From: Aurantimonas sp. 22II-16-19i
Lineage (GTDB): Bacteria; Pseudomonadota; Alphaproteobacteria; Rhizobiales; Rhizobiaceae
NCBI RefSeq assembly: GCF_002088275.1
Contig: NZ_AQQS01000007.1
Coordinates: 62,001 to 126,000, forward strand
Length of the DNA stretch: 64,000 nucleotides
Reading direction: 5' to 3'
In this document: positions 24,937 through 33,009 of the stretch, one piece after another
Layout of the letters: every line of letters begins with the position of its first letter
Position numbering within the stretch: the stretch's first letter is position 1
The notes under the pieces: model-generated
What the model was told of the DNA's origin: nothing
Databases searched by the model: none
Seen by the model: only the letters and a program-made list of their open reading frames with translations
Position numbers and translations under genes: made by a program

Positions 24937-25857
24937 ATGGCGAAGAGACATGTGATGACGGCCGCAGGCTTGTTCGCAGCCGTGCTCTCCGGCGCCGGTG
25001 CTGCGCAATCATGCGAGTTCTACGAGGCGATCGACACCCAGACCGAGCTCTACGACAAGCCCGACGCCGGCGCCGGACTCGCCATCGCCATCCTGCCGGA
25101 GGCGACACAGGCCTGCGTGACGGAGGAGAGGTCGGATGCCGCCGGCCACAAGTGGCATCGGCTCGAATTCTACACGGTCGCCAACGTCAAGTACAACGTC
25201 GACGGCTGGGTAAGGGCGACCTCGCAGGGCGCACCGGACAACGCCGCCATCGCCGTGGCGACGGCCGCGGCACCGGAGGCCGCGCGAGCCGCAGCATCGC
25301 CGGAAACCGATGTGAGGCAAGCCTTCTTCGCCCGCGGCTGGTCCCTCGACAAGGCCCGCTCGCGGCTCAACTTCGTCACCATCAAGAAGGGCACGGTCAT
25401 CGAGACCCACAGTTTCGGCGACCTTGCCGGCCAGATCACGGCCGAAGGCGACGCCGAGGTGAAGATCCGGCTGGAATCGGTTGCGACCGGCATCGACATC
25501 CGCGACGTCAGGATGCGCTTCCTCTTGTTCGACGTGGAGCAGTTCCCGGAAGCGACGATTGCCGCGCGGATCGACCCGGCTGCGATCGCCTCCCTCTTCG
25601 ACGAGGCGCAGGTGACCTACGACCTGCCGATGACGCTGACGATCAGGGGCCTGTCGAAGGAGCTGACGGTGCCGGTGGTGATCTCCAAGCTCGGCAACGA
25701 CCTCGTCTCGGTGAGTTCGGCCAAGCCGGTGACGATCTCCACCGCAGACTTCGGCATGGAGGATGGCCTGAAGAAGCTCAGCGAGGCGGCCGGCGACATC
25801 GCCATCACGCCATCCTCGCCGGTGACCTTCGAGCTCGCCTTCGTTCCGGCGGGTTGA
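24937..25857 (+). CDS. exported SH3-like / YceI-like domain protein
   Basis: 306 residues. Signal peptide 1-24. The first domain (about 25-95) resembles the SH3-like domain of the preceding gene (CEFYEAIDTQTELYDKP, then VDGWVRATSQG). The second (about 128-304) looks like a YceI lipocalin-like fold: WSLDKARSRLNFVTIKKG, SFGDLAGQIT, LPMTLTIRGLSKELTVPV and VTISTADFGM. YceI proteins bind isoprenoid or other lipids in the periplasm. AAGGAA precedes the ATG. It is the last gene of the envelope cluster; pairing with the cytochrome-like SH3 protein suggests a redox or lipid-linked function (inference). Confidence 0.75.
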   Translation: MAKRHVMTAAGLFAAVLSGAGAAQSCEFYEAIDTQTELYDKPDAGAGLAIAILPEATQACVTEERSDAAGHKWHRLEFYTVANVKYNVDGWVRATSQGAPDNAAIAVATAAAPEAARAAASPETDVRQAFFARGWSLDKARSRLNFVTIKKGTVIETHSFGDLAGQITAEGDAEVKIRLESVATGIDIRDVRMRFLLFDVEQFPEATIAARIDPAAIASLFDEAQVTYDLPMTLTIRGLSKELTVPVVISKLGNDLVSVSSAKPVTISTADFGMEDGLKKLSEAAGDIAITPSSPVTFELAFVPAG

Positions 25858-26089
25858 GACGGCCGCGCCGAGAGGCGCGGGCCGAGAAGCGGAAACCGAG
25901 GGCCGTCTGATCGCGCACGGCAGGGCCAGGGCCAGGCGTCGCGGCGGCCGGCGACGCTGCGGCAGCGCCGGTCCGGCCCATGGCGAGACGGCAGGCATCG
26001 TCCCTCGCGACCTCGCCTTCCGCGCCCGGATCGGTGACCGACGGCCTCGGCAGCTTGACTTCGCCGCGCTCTGTTCGCATCTGCGGATC

Positions 26090-26653
26090 ATGCGAGTTGC
26101 CGAATCCGACATCCTCATCATCCCCGGATACAAGGGATCGCCCGATGACCATTGGCAGAGCCGGTGGGAGCGCAAGCTCTCCACCGCGCGCCAGGTCGTC
26201 CAGGCGGAATGGTCCAAGCCCGTCCTCGAGGACTGGACCGACGCCGTCGCCAGGGCGGTGAACGCCTGCGAGCGGCCTGTTGTGCTCGTCGCCCATTCGC
26301 TGGGCGTGGCAGCCGCCGTGCAGGCGCTGCCGAAGATCTCGCGGCCCATTGCCGGCGGCTTCTTCGTGTCGCCGCCGGACGTTGCCGACGAGACGATCCG
26401 GCCGAAGCACCTTCGCACCTTCGGCCCCTATCCCCGCGAGCCGCTGCCCTTTCCGAGCCTCGTCGTCGCCAGCCGCAACGACGGATTCTCGTCCTTCGAG
26501 GCGGCGGAGGCGATCGCGGCCGCCTGGGGATCGCAATTCGTCGATGCGGGAGAGGTGGGCCACATCAATGCCGAAAGCGGCCATGGCCCGTGGCCCGAAG
26601 GACTTCTGACCTTCGGGCGCTTCATGAGCGGGCTGCCGCGTCCTTCCGCCTGA
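26090..26653 (+). CDS. RBBP9/YdeN family alpha/beta hydrolase
   Basis: 187 residues, normal for this family of small serine hydrolases. The N-terminal ILIIPGYKGSPDDHWQSRW is the family hallmark. The triad is visible as Ser 70 in LVAHSLGV, Asp 131 in SRNDGFSS and His 158 in EVGHINAESGHGPWPEG. It acts on unknown esters or peptides in the cytoplasm. It lies 230 bp past the envelope cluster with its own start and converges on the ATPase zeta gene. Confidence 0.9.
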   Translation: MRVAESDILIIPGYKGSPDDHWQSRWERKLSTARQVVQAEWSKPVLEDWTDAVARAVNACERPVVLVAHSLGVAAAVQALPKISRPIAGGFFVSPPDVADETIRPKHLRTFGPYPREPLPFPSLVVASRNDGFSSFEAAEAIAAAWGSQFVDAGEVGHINAESGHGPWPEGLLTFGRFMSGLPRPSA

Positions 26654-26710
26654 TCCGCTGTTCGATTGATCGGGTAGTCTCGGAGATCCGCGTCGCGAGC
26701 AAGCCGGTTG

Positions 26711-26745
26711 GACGTCCGACATCCCGAAGGGATCAGTCGGACGTC
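26711..26745. repeat. hairpin repeat, copy 1
   Basis: GACGTCCGAC pairs with GTCGGACGTC, with an inner stem ATCCC/GGGAT around GAA. It lies between the converging hydrolase and zeta-subunit genes. The core (26716-26740) matches 22 of 25 bases at 28468-28492, so it is a dispersed hairpin element as well as a possible bidirectional terminator. Confidence 0.65.
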
Positions 26746-26801
26746 GAATCAGACACCGACACGTCGCTGGCGCGACAGGTCGGCGACAAGATCCGGCCGG
26801 A

Positions 26802-27119
26802 TCAGTTCTCGCGCACCTGCCGCTCGGCCTCGACCAGGAACTCGCTCATGTGGCGACGGATCTGGTGATCCGACTGCTCGACCTTCGCCCCGTCGAAATC
26901 GGCGCGGATCTTCTGGAAGATGCCGTCGTCGCCGGGGGTCTGGAAGGCGACGCTGATGATCGCCTGCACATAGCTGTTCGCATCGTCGCCGGTCATTCCG
27001 AGCTTTTCGGCGGCCCACAGGCCGAGAAGCTTGTTGCGCCGCGCCTCGATGCGGAACCTCAGCTCCTGGTCGTGAACGTAGCGCGATTCGAAATCCTGTC
27101 CGCGGTCGTTGAAGGACAT
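26802..27119 (-). CDS. F1-ATPase zeta inhibitor subunit (DUF1476)
   Basis: 105 residues, typical size. MSFNDRGQDFESRYVHDQEL, then RFRIEARRNKLLGLWAAEKLGM and a C-terminal SDHQIRRHMSEFLVEAERQ match the alphaproteobacterial zeta subunit described in Paracoccus, which blocks ATP hydrolysis by F1 through its N-terminus. The frame continues upstream to 27587, but the family starts at MSFNDRG. It stands alone, not with atp genes, and its left-hand neighbours are phage remnants. Confidence 0.9.
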   Translation of the reverse strand: MSFNDRGQDFESRYVHDQELRFRIEARRNKLLGLWAAEKLGMTGDDANSYVQAIISVAFQTPGDDGIFQKIRADFDGAKVEQSDHQIRRHMSEFLVEAERQVREN

Positions 27120-27241
27120 GTCGTTTTTCCTCAGCTTTCGGCCCAGCCGGGCGGTCCGCCTCTGACATAAGGAAAGATAGCCGGCATTTGAAGCGGAATC
27201 CGCCCGGCACCCACAGTCGCAGGATCGGCCGGGCCGTCGGC

Positions 27242-27631
27242 TCAGCCGCGGCTGAGTTCGCCCCGGATCTGGCGCAGCTCGAGCCTCAGTTCCTGGACCT
27301 CGCGGGTGAGGTCGCGCAGGAGATCGCCCAGCGCCTCGGCCTTTTCGGCGGCGCTCTCGCCGCTCTGGAGGACACGCTCGCCGACCCGCCCGTCGAGATC
27401 GCGCATCGTCGCCGACAGCCCGTCCACCGCCCCGGCGAGACGGCGCACCGAGACGCCGTCGACGAGGGCGACGTCGAGCCGGGCCGGCTCGACCGTCTCG
27501 CCGGTCCTCCCCCCGCTCTTCAGGCCGAGCTTCAGCACCACGGTGGAAACGGCGACGCCGAGGCCGCCGCCGATCCAGAGCACCCATTCGGGAAGGCCGG
27601 GATGGGCGGGAATCGATTGGGGGTCAAGCAT
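27242..27631 (-). CDS. small membrane protein with coiled-coil tail, prophage lysis region
   Basis: 129 residues. One membrane segment near the N-terminus (about 16-36, EWVLWIGGGLGVAVSTVVL), then a long heptad-like helix rich in Glu/Arg/Leu (about 85-127). This single-span plus coiled-coil form is seen in phage lysis accessory proteins, but the sequence is not recognisable. Its start overlaps the preceding gene's 3' end by 8 bp, showing translational coupling in a three-gene unit. Confidence 0.6.
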   Translation of the reverse strand: MLDPQSIPAHPGLPEWVLWIGGGLGVAVSTVVLKLGLKSGGRTGETVEPARLDVALVDGVSVRRLAGAVDGLSATMRDLDGRVGERVLQSGESAAEKAEALGDLLRDLTREVQELRLELRQIRGELSRG

Positions 27632-28052
27632 CGTTGCGGCAGCCCTTCTCCTCGCCGATCCAGTAGAGGCAACAGAGCGCCAGGATCGTGATGGCGCCAT
27701 TGCCGGCGACGGGCGGCGTCAGCACCCCGCTTCCCATCGCGCCGATCAGATAGGCGGCGGTGATCAGGCCGTAGACGATCGCGCCGGCAAAGCAGCATGT
27801 CGCGCGCACCGTCGAGGTCAGCCCCTGCCGGGCGCCGTTGACGACCAGCCCGCCGACCCAGACGAGGCCGAGGCCGAGCGCCAGCACGCCCGTCCCCGCC
27901 TCGCCGAGCACCGCCTCGAAGGCCGCATAGGCCGGCGCCGAGAAGAGCGCCCCCGGGGCAAGAAGCGTCAGGCCGAAGAGAGCGAGGTTGATGGCGCAAA
28001 ACCATTCCGACGCCCGCTTTCTCGCCTTGCGCCTCACATGGACGAGGATCAT
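27624..28052 (-). CDS. multi-spanning membrane protein, prophage lysis region
   Basis: 142 residues with four hydrophobic segments, beginning MILVHVRRKARKRASEWFCA, positively charged on the inside end. No conserved domain recognised. Overlaps its upstream neighbour by 4 bp (ATGA) and its downstream neighbour by 8 bp. By position after an endolysin gene it may be holin-related or a superinfection protein (inference). Confidence 0.6.
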   Translation of the reverse strand: MILVHVRRKARKRASEWFCAINLALFGLTLLAPGALFSAPAYAAFEAVLGEAGTGVLALGLGLVWVGGLVVNGARQGLTSTVRATCCFAGAIVYGLITAAYLIGAMGSGVLTPPVAGNGAITILALCCLYWIGEEKGCRNDA

Positions 28053-28258
28053 GGCGCCTCCGACGGGCTCGCAGGCGCGTTCCTCGGCGCGGCATAGACG
28101 ATGGCGAAGCCGAGAAGGGCGTTGAAGACGCCGAGGCCGAGCCAGGCATACCAGGGCATCTCGACCCCCTCGGGGACGGCGGCAAAGACCGTCGTCCCGG
28201 TGGCGGCGATCGTCGCGGCGGTGGCGCCGATCGCCTTGGCGACGTTGGCGAAGGTCAT
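28049..28258 (-). CDS. small two-segment membrane protein, holin-like
   Basis: 69 residues with two hydrophobic stretches (about 5-28 and 37-58) separated by a short Gly/Glu turn and a polar C-terminus, the shape of class II holins. Lies between the endolysin gene and two other small membrane genes. Assignment rests on size, topology and position. Confidence 0.55.
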   Translation of the reverse strand: MTFANVAKAIGATAATIAATGTTVFAAVPEGVEMPWYAWLGLGVFNALLGFAIVYAAPRNAPASPSEAP

Positions 28259-28467
28259 CGTGGTTCTCCGAGGTTGGGCGAAGTCGTGGGCGGTGGATCG
28301 GACGACGCGCCGGTCGCAGGCAGACGCTTCCCAGTCCGGCTGATGGGACGGGGAAGGCCAGCGCGGCGGCGCCAGGCGGCGTTTGCGGTGGAAGGCTGCT
28401 TCTGCGTGTCCGATCGGCCGGACCGGATCGCGTATCGGGCCGCGCAGCGTGACTGCGGACCCGAAGT

Positions 28468-28492
28468 CCGACGTCCCGAAGAGATCCGTCGG
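28468..28492. repeat. hairpin repeat, copy 2
   Basis: CCGAC at one end pairs with GTCGG at the other around TCCCGAAGAGATC. 22 of 25 bases match the element at 26716-26740. It lies 25 bp past the endolysin stop codon; copy 1 likewise lies past a - strand gene's stop. Confidence 0.6.
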
Positions 28493-28516
28493 GCGTTGTA
28501 GTCTTCGGCCGGACCG

Positions 28517-29245
28517 TCAGAGCCTCGCGGCCTGGACATGCATGAAGTCGTAGTTGCGCGCTCGCCCGAGGGAGAGCCAGCCCTCGGCCTCCCAGGCCTT
28601 CCAGAAGGGCAGCGCGTCTGGATGGGACAGCCGCGCCTTCGGCGCTCCCCATTTCAGCTGGTTGCGCTCCGGGTCGAAGTCGATGGCGATGCCCCAGGCA
28701 TGCATCGACCAGGCCGAGCCGCCGCGCATCCGGCGCACGTTCAGCGACCCGCCGAAGAGGTTCAGCCCCAGCGCCTCGCGCTCGGATGCGGAATAGAGGG
28801 CCGCGACGGTCTGGAGAACGCGCTTCGCCGATGGAGCCACCTTCTCATGCAGGGTGATCGACCTGATGCGCGTCGCCTTGGACCAGGCCAGCACCATCTC
28901 GAACGGCACCGCCACCCTCGCCTGCCTCGTGCCGACGGCGCCGTAAAATGCCGGCACGCCCGCCTGGCGCGGCCAGGTGTCGCCGACGAGCGCGATCCTG
29001 CGGATCTCCGCTTCCGGCACCACCCGGCTCTCGACCGCGGCGGCCGTTTCCGGATCGACCCGGCTCGACGACTGCCGCAGCGCCGAAACGACCGCCTCGT
29101 CGGCCCGGCCGTCGACCGGCAGCCGCCGTGACGCCTCAAAGGCGCGGATCGCGGCGATGGTGACCGGCCCGACGACGCCATCGATCGGCCCGCAGGCAAA
29201 TCCGTGCGCCGTCAGCCGGCTCTGCAGCCAGGCTTCGAATGTCAT
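28517..29245 (-). CDS. phage-type endolysin: peptidoglycan-binding plus M15 (VanY-like) peptidase
   Basis: 242 residues. N-terminal peptidoglycan-binding domain 1 (about 2-62, with CGPIDGVVGPVTIAAIRAFE). The C-terminal M15-type peptidase has SAWSMHAWGIAIDFDPERN (zinc His and Asp of the SxHxxGxAxD motif) and YDFMHVQ, holding the second His. It cleaves peptide cross-links for host lysis. The ribosome site AAGGAG is six bases before the ATG at 29245 and abuts the earlier ATG 29251, so 29245 is the start. It is flanked upstream by a terminator and belongs to a prophage remnant. Confidence 0.85.
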   Translation of the reverse strand: MTFEAWLQSRLTAHGFACGPIDGVVGPVTIAAIRAFEASRRLPVDGRADEAVVSALRQSSSRVDPETAAAVESRVVPEAEIRRIALVGDTWPRQAGVPAFYGAVGTRQARVAVPFEMVLAWSKATRIRSITLHEKVAPSAKRVLQTVAALYSASEREALGLNLFGGSLNVRRMRGGSAWSMHAWGIAIDFDPERNQLKWGAPKARLSHPDALPFWKAWEAEGWLSLGRARNYDFMHVQAARL

Positions 29246-29272
29246 GGCCATCTCCTTCGGGGCTTGGAGACG

Positions 29273-29301
29273 AAAAAACCGGCCGCAAGAGCTGCGGCCG
29301 G
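29273..29301 (-). terminator. rho-independent terminator after the tail spike gene
   Basis: On the - strand, CCGGCCGCA / TGCGGCCGG is a perfect nine-base stem around a five-base loop, followed by TTTTTT. It lies between the tail spike gene and the endolysin gene. Confidence 0.9.
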
Positions 29302-29436
29302 GCATGAACTGCACCAGGAATTCAATCAAAGCTTGGGGATCATGTTCTTCAGGGCCTTTGGTTTTGCATCGGAGAGCTGGTTCTCAGCCTTCGGGCCGAT
29401 GCGCCAATGGCCTTCAGCGCGACATGTGGTCTGGCA

Positions 29437-31383
29437 TCAGGCCGTGACTGCGACCCATGCCGTTCCATTGTAGCGATATTCGCCGTGCCCGGTTGCGAGG
29501 GCGTCGAGGTAGCGGGAGTTGGCTTTCACGACGCGGGGCATGGCGGAGTATGTGTTTGGGTCGCCGAGACCCGTGATCAGGACCCGGTTGCCCTGAGTGT
29601 CCTCATACTGGTACCCGGCACCACCATTCGCCCACGCCGCCGTGACGGCGTCGCACCATTCGTTGGTGCCTGCGGTGATCTTGTGCTTGACCCCGGAATA
29701 GAATCCGTACTTGAAGCCGAACTCGGGGAAATTGTGCTTGTTGCCATAGAACATATAGTTGCGTGACTCATTGGCACGGGACCATACGTAGATCATCTGG
29801 TCGTCGTTCGTATGCGCAACGTAGTGCAGCGTGTTGCCCGACACGATCCAGCCGCCGTCGCTGTTCGGCCCGTACTCGATGAGCACTGGTTGTCCGATGG
29901 AATCGGGATTCGGGCCCCGAGGCACATCATTGACTTTTTGTGTGGAGCCGTCGTCCAGATAGAGCAAGTTGTCACTGATCGTGCCCGTTCGCCCCCAGCC
30001 TACGAAAACCAGAATGTCGCGCGAGTTGATGTGGCCGTGCTTGTACGAGAAGCCTGGCTCGTTGCCCTCACCCCGAACCAAGACGCCGATCTTGCCGAAA
30101 TTCGACACGCAACGAATGAACAATCCGCCCTCCGACTTACCGGAGGTGTCGAAAATGATCGGCGCGCCGGCGGCCACACTGGCGCCGTCCACGGAAGTTC
30201 CGCCACCGCACCGGAACAGGGTGTCCATCGCAACGAAGCCATAGCAGCCGCGAACGTGCAGAGCACTTTCCGGCGTGTAGGCGATCCAGTTGTTCCGGTA
30301 TGCATTCGCAGTGTCCGATTGCTGCGCCGTGATCAACTGGTTCGCACGACTATCCTTGATAATCGAGCTCCACAGTCCCTCGAGGTCGAACTGCCGCTCG
30401 AAATATCCCTGCGTATTGTCGAGGCTTTCGATCGAAATTCGCTCGAACGTCGCTTCGCGATGCCCCCGGAGCCCTGGAGCGGGGCTTCGAACGAGTTGGA
30501 CAGCCGTTCCGCAATTGGCGAAACCCGTCGTGCTCTGGGATGCGGCACGAACGCCGAAGTCCTGCATCCGGAAATTGCACCACTTGGTCGCGTTCGTCAT
30601 CTCGAAGCGCAAGGCGCCTCGGTGGTTGACATCGCCATTGACCACGAATTGCGTGGCCTCGTCGCCGGCACCGGCCATGCGAAGGCGTAAGTGGTCACTC
30701 TGCTGCCAGTCGACGGCACTGTCCATTCGGAACTTGCCCTCCGGCAGGATGACCTGCCGCCCGGAGTTGATGCCGGCCTCGACCGCAGAGATGATGGCGG
30801 ACGACTTGTCCGACCCGAGATTGCTCGCACTGACGTAATCGTCACCGTGGACGCCATAGTCCTCCGCGAACAGAAAGTGCTTGTCGATGAGGGGAATCGC
30901 CGTGAGAGTTCTGGGAGTGGAGAGGGCCCCGTCGTACCACTTCGTGCCGTCACACCAGATCACGGCGCTTTGGTCCTTGATCAGAACGATCCCCGCGCTG
31001 CCCTGGATGGTGGCGCCGCCCTGCGGAGTGATCGTGACGGAACCGGCCCCCAGCGCCATCACCCTGACCTGGAAGCCCGGCGAAACTTCGGAGAGAAGTG
31101 GCAGCGACACGGTTGCCGGGCCGGCGGCATTGATCGAAACCGTCTTTCCCCGATCCGTCGCTTGAACGGAATAGTCAGTGACCTTCATCAGCATTTCGCC
31201 AGTAATGGCATTTTCCGCCCCGGCCAGTTCCGCGAGTTCCGCATCCACCGCATGAATCGCCGAGCGCATCCGATGGGTGTCGGTCTCGCGAGCATTGTTG
31301 GCCTTGTGAACCATCGGCCAGCCGAAATTCGGCGTGCGGTCGTCGATGACGGGTTCGATCGTGGGTTCCTCGAAATCGGTCAT
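29437..31383 (-). CDS. phage tail spike / pectate-lyase-fold protein
   Basis: 648 residues. The first 150 form a capsid/tail-attachment-like head with Ala-rich helices. From about residue 165 the sequence has the beta-helix opening of tail spikes (AEDYGVHGDDYVSASNLGSD, then SAIISAVEAGINSGRQVILP) and many short repeats of Gly, Asn and hydrophobic residues. The end, EYRYNGTAWVAV, is common in phage fibres. It probably binds or cuts surface polysaccharide. Lower GC and more varied codons than neighbours indicate phage origin. ATG 31383 has GTGAG six bases upstream; ATG 31389 abuts it and is less likely. Confidence 0.75.
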   Translation of the reverse strand: MTDFEEPTIEPVIDDRTPNFGWPMVHKANNARETDTHRMRSAIHAVDAELAELAGAENAITGEMLMKVTDYSVQATDRGKTVSINAAGPATVSLPLLSEVSPGFQVRVMALGAGSVTITPQGGATIQGSAGIVLIKDQSAVIWCDGTKWYDGALSTPRTLTAIPLIDKHFLFAEDYGVHGDDYVSASNLGSDKSSAIISAVEAGINSGRQVILPEGKFRMDSAVDWQQSDHLRLRMAGAGDEATQFVVNGDVNHRGALRFEMTNATKWCNFRMQDFGVRAASQSTTGFANCGTAVQLVRSPAPGLRGHREATFERISIESLDNTQGYFERQFDLEGLWSSIIKDSRANQLITAQQSDTANAYRNNWIAYTPESALHVRGCYGFVAMDTLFRCGGGTSVDGASVAAGAPIIFDTSGKSEGGLFIRCVSNFGKIGVLVRGEGNEPGFSYKHGHINSRDILVFVGWGRTGTISDNLLYLDDGSTQKVNDVPRGPNPDSIGQPVLIEYGPNSDGGWIVSGNTLHYVAHTNDDQMIYVWSRANESRNYMFYGNKHNFPEFGFKYGFYSGVKHKITAGTNEWCDAVTAAWANGGAGYQYEDTQGNRVLITGLGDPNTYSAMPRVVKANSRYLDALATGHGEYRYNGTAWVAVTA

Positions 31384-31394
31384 GTTCATCTCAC

Positions 31395-31417
31395 AAAAAA
31401 TCCGCCCGGAGGCGGAT
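31395..31417 (-). terminator. terminator directly upstream of the tail spike gene
   Basis: On the - strand ATCCGCC / GGGCGGAT forms a seven-base stem with a short loop, followed by TTTTTT. The T-tract runs into the leader of the tail spike gene, so the upstream gene it once ended has been lost. Confidence 0.8.
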
Positions 31418-31695
31418 GAAGGGAAGGGTGAAAAGAGCGCAGTCGAGCGTGGCTCGGTTCGCCGGAGCTGCTTTGATCGTGTGACGAAGAGATTTGCTGC
31501 GCGCCGCTGCGCGAACCGGCTGGTCGAAAGAGGATCGGATGAGTGTTTTACGCCCTCCCCGGAAAGGTGGAGGTCATGCACCTTCGAGCTTGAGACATCG
31601 GCTGACCGATGCCTGTTCCTCCGTGGCGGGCGAACCACGCCCAGCCCCCGCGCCGTGCGTCAAAGCATTGGAACGGCACGGGAACTCGTCACGCG

Positions 31696-31775
31696 CATCC
31701 AGAGACATTCTGCACGGACGCGACCGTCCGTTCGAACGGATCGTTCTGACCTAGCAATCGGTATGTCTCTGGATG
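31696..31775. repeat. 13-bp inverted repeat with inner palindrome
   Basis: CATCCAGAGACAT at 31696-31708 is exactly inverted as ATGTCTCTGGATG at 31763-31775. Between the arms lies the 12-bp palindrome CCGTTCGAACGG (31728-31739). The whole looks like a small mobile element or a recombination site. Confidence 0.6.
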
Positions 31776-31895
31776 TTCTTCTTTTGTACTCTCGCTTGCG
31801 TCACGCTGCAAGCCGAAATTATGGAGTAGGCTCGCCGCGGCGGTTACACATTGCCGGCCTCCGCTCGGGCTCACTCACCGCCAAGGACCGACACC

Positions 31896-32591
31896 ATGAC
31901 GTCGCCCCATTCCCCCCTCGCGATCTTCGACCTCGACGGCACGCTGATCGACACGGCGCCCGATCTCGCAGCCGCCCTCAATCACTGCCTCGGCGAGGCC
32001 GGCCACGAAGCCGATGCGCTGGAGGTCGTGCGGCCCCATGCCGGCCATGGCGCCCGCGCCATGCTGGCCGCCGCCTATGAGCGCCGCGGCCTCGTCCTGT
32101 CCGAGCCGGAGATGATCGAGGCCCTCGACCGCTTCCTCGGCCACTACGAGGCGCATATCGCCGATCGCTCCCGGCCCTATCCGAACGTCGTCGCGGCGAT
32201 GGACGCTCTCGCCGCCGCTGGCTTCGGCCTCGCCGTCTGCACCAACAAGCGCGAGGGGCTGGCCAGGCTGCTCCTCGACACGCTCGGCCTGTCGGCCCGC
32301 TTCGCCGCCATCTGCGGCGCCGATACGGTCCGGTTCCGCAAGCCGCATCCCGGCCATGTCACCGAGACCATCGCGCGGGCCGGCGGCGCCCCGCAAAGCG
32401 CGGTGATGATCGGCGATTCGGCGGCCGACATCGAGGCGGCCTTCGCGGCGGGCATTCCGTCCGTGCTCGTCGATTTCGGCTATGCGCCGGACCGCGCCGC
32501 CCGCGACAAGGCCTCGGTGGAGATCGGCGACTATGCCGAACTGACACCCGCGCTTCTCCACCGGCTCCTCGCCGCCCGGCCGACCCCATGA
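31896..32591 (+). CDS. gph: phosphoglycolate phosphatase (HAD superfamily)
   Basis: 231 residues. HAD motifs in order: IFDLDGTLIDTAPDL with the nucleophile Asp, VCTNK for motif II, a Lys in RKPHPGHV for motif III, and MIGDSAADIEAA for motif IV. Phosphoglycolate phosphatase removes 2-phosphoglycolate made in DNA repair or photorespiration. The helical cap spans about 18-85. ATG 31896 begins the conserved N-terminus. A stand-alone gene. Confidence 0.88.
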   Translation: MTSPHSPLAIFDLDGTLIDTAPDLAAALNHCLGEAGHEADALEVVRPHAGHGARAMLAAAYERRGLVLSEPEMIEALDRFLGHYEAHIADRSRPYPNVVAAMDALAAAGFGLAVCTNKREGLARLLLDTLGLSARFAAICGADTVRFRKPHPGHVTETIARAGGAPQSAVMIGDSAADIEAAFAAGIPSVLVDFGYAPDRAARDKASVEIGDYAELTPALLHRLLAARPTP

Positions 32592-32845
32592 TCCGGCGGC
32601 CCGGCTTGCGGTCCGACCGGTGGGTCCGAGGCCGGCACCGGAAGACAGCACCGGCACATCGCGCCGTACCATCACGCGATCGGATATTGACGGACGAGGC
32701 CGGTGCACCCTATAGGCTGTTCCTGCGTCGCCAGTCGGCGCCGAGCGCGGATTCCAGGACAGTGTGAGGCGGACCTTCCGCCGGAGCCGCGCGGGATGTC
32801 AGGCGGTCTTCCGTCCCTCCATCGTCAGGGGACGAATCGCCACCA

Positions 32846-32920
32846 GGGCGCGTAGCTCAGCGGGAGAGCACTTCGTTCACACCGAAGGGGTCACAGGTTC
32901 GATCCCTGTCGCGCCCACCA
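32846..32920 (+). tRNA. tRNA-Val (CAC)
   Basis: 75 bases including an encoded CCA end. The acceptor stem GGGCGCG pairs with CGCGCCC. The anticodon arm CTTCG-TTCACAC-CGAAG gives anticodon CAC, reading GUG. The T arm CACAGGTTCGATCCCTGTC is canonical. IS3 debris begins about 90 bp after its 3' end, and an IS-bounded segment follows. Confidence 0.97.
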
Positions 32921-33009
32921 TTGATTTCAAAGGGGTTGCGTACGACCTTGGGGTCTCCTTCGATCCCAATATTCCCGCCCGCACACGAAATTCCTGACAG
33001 TCCCCTGGT

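Larger units (their letters stand above)
31384..31895. other. 512-bp gap between prophage remnant and gph
   Basis: No gene seen. It holds the terminator at 31395-31417 and a 13-bp inverted repeat spanning 31696-31775 with a palindrome between its arms. It is probably the deleted end of the prophage. Confidence 0.5.
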
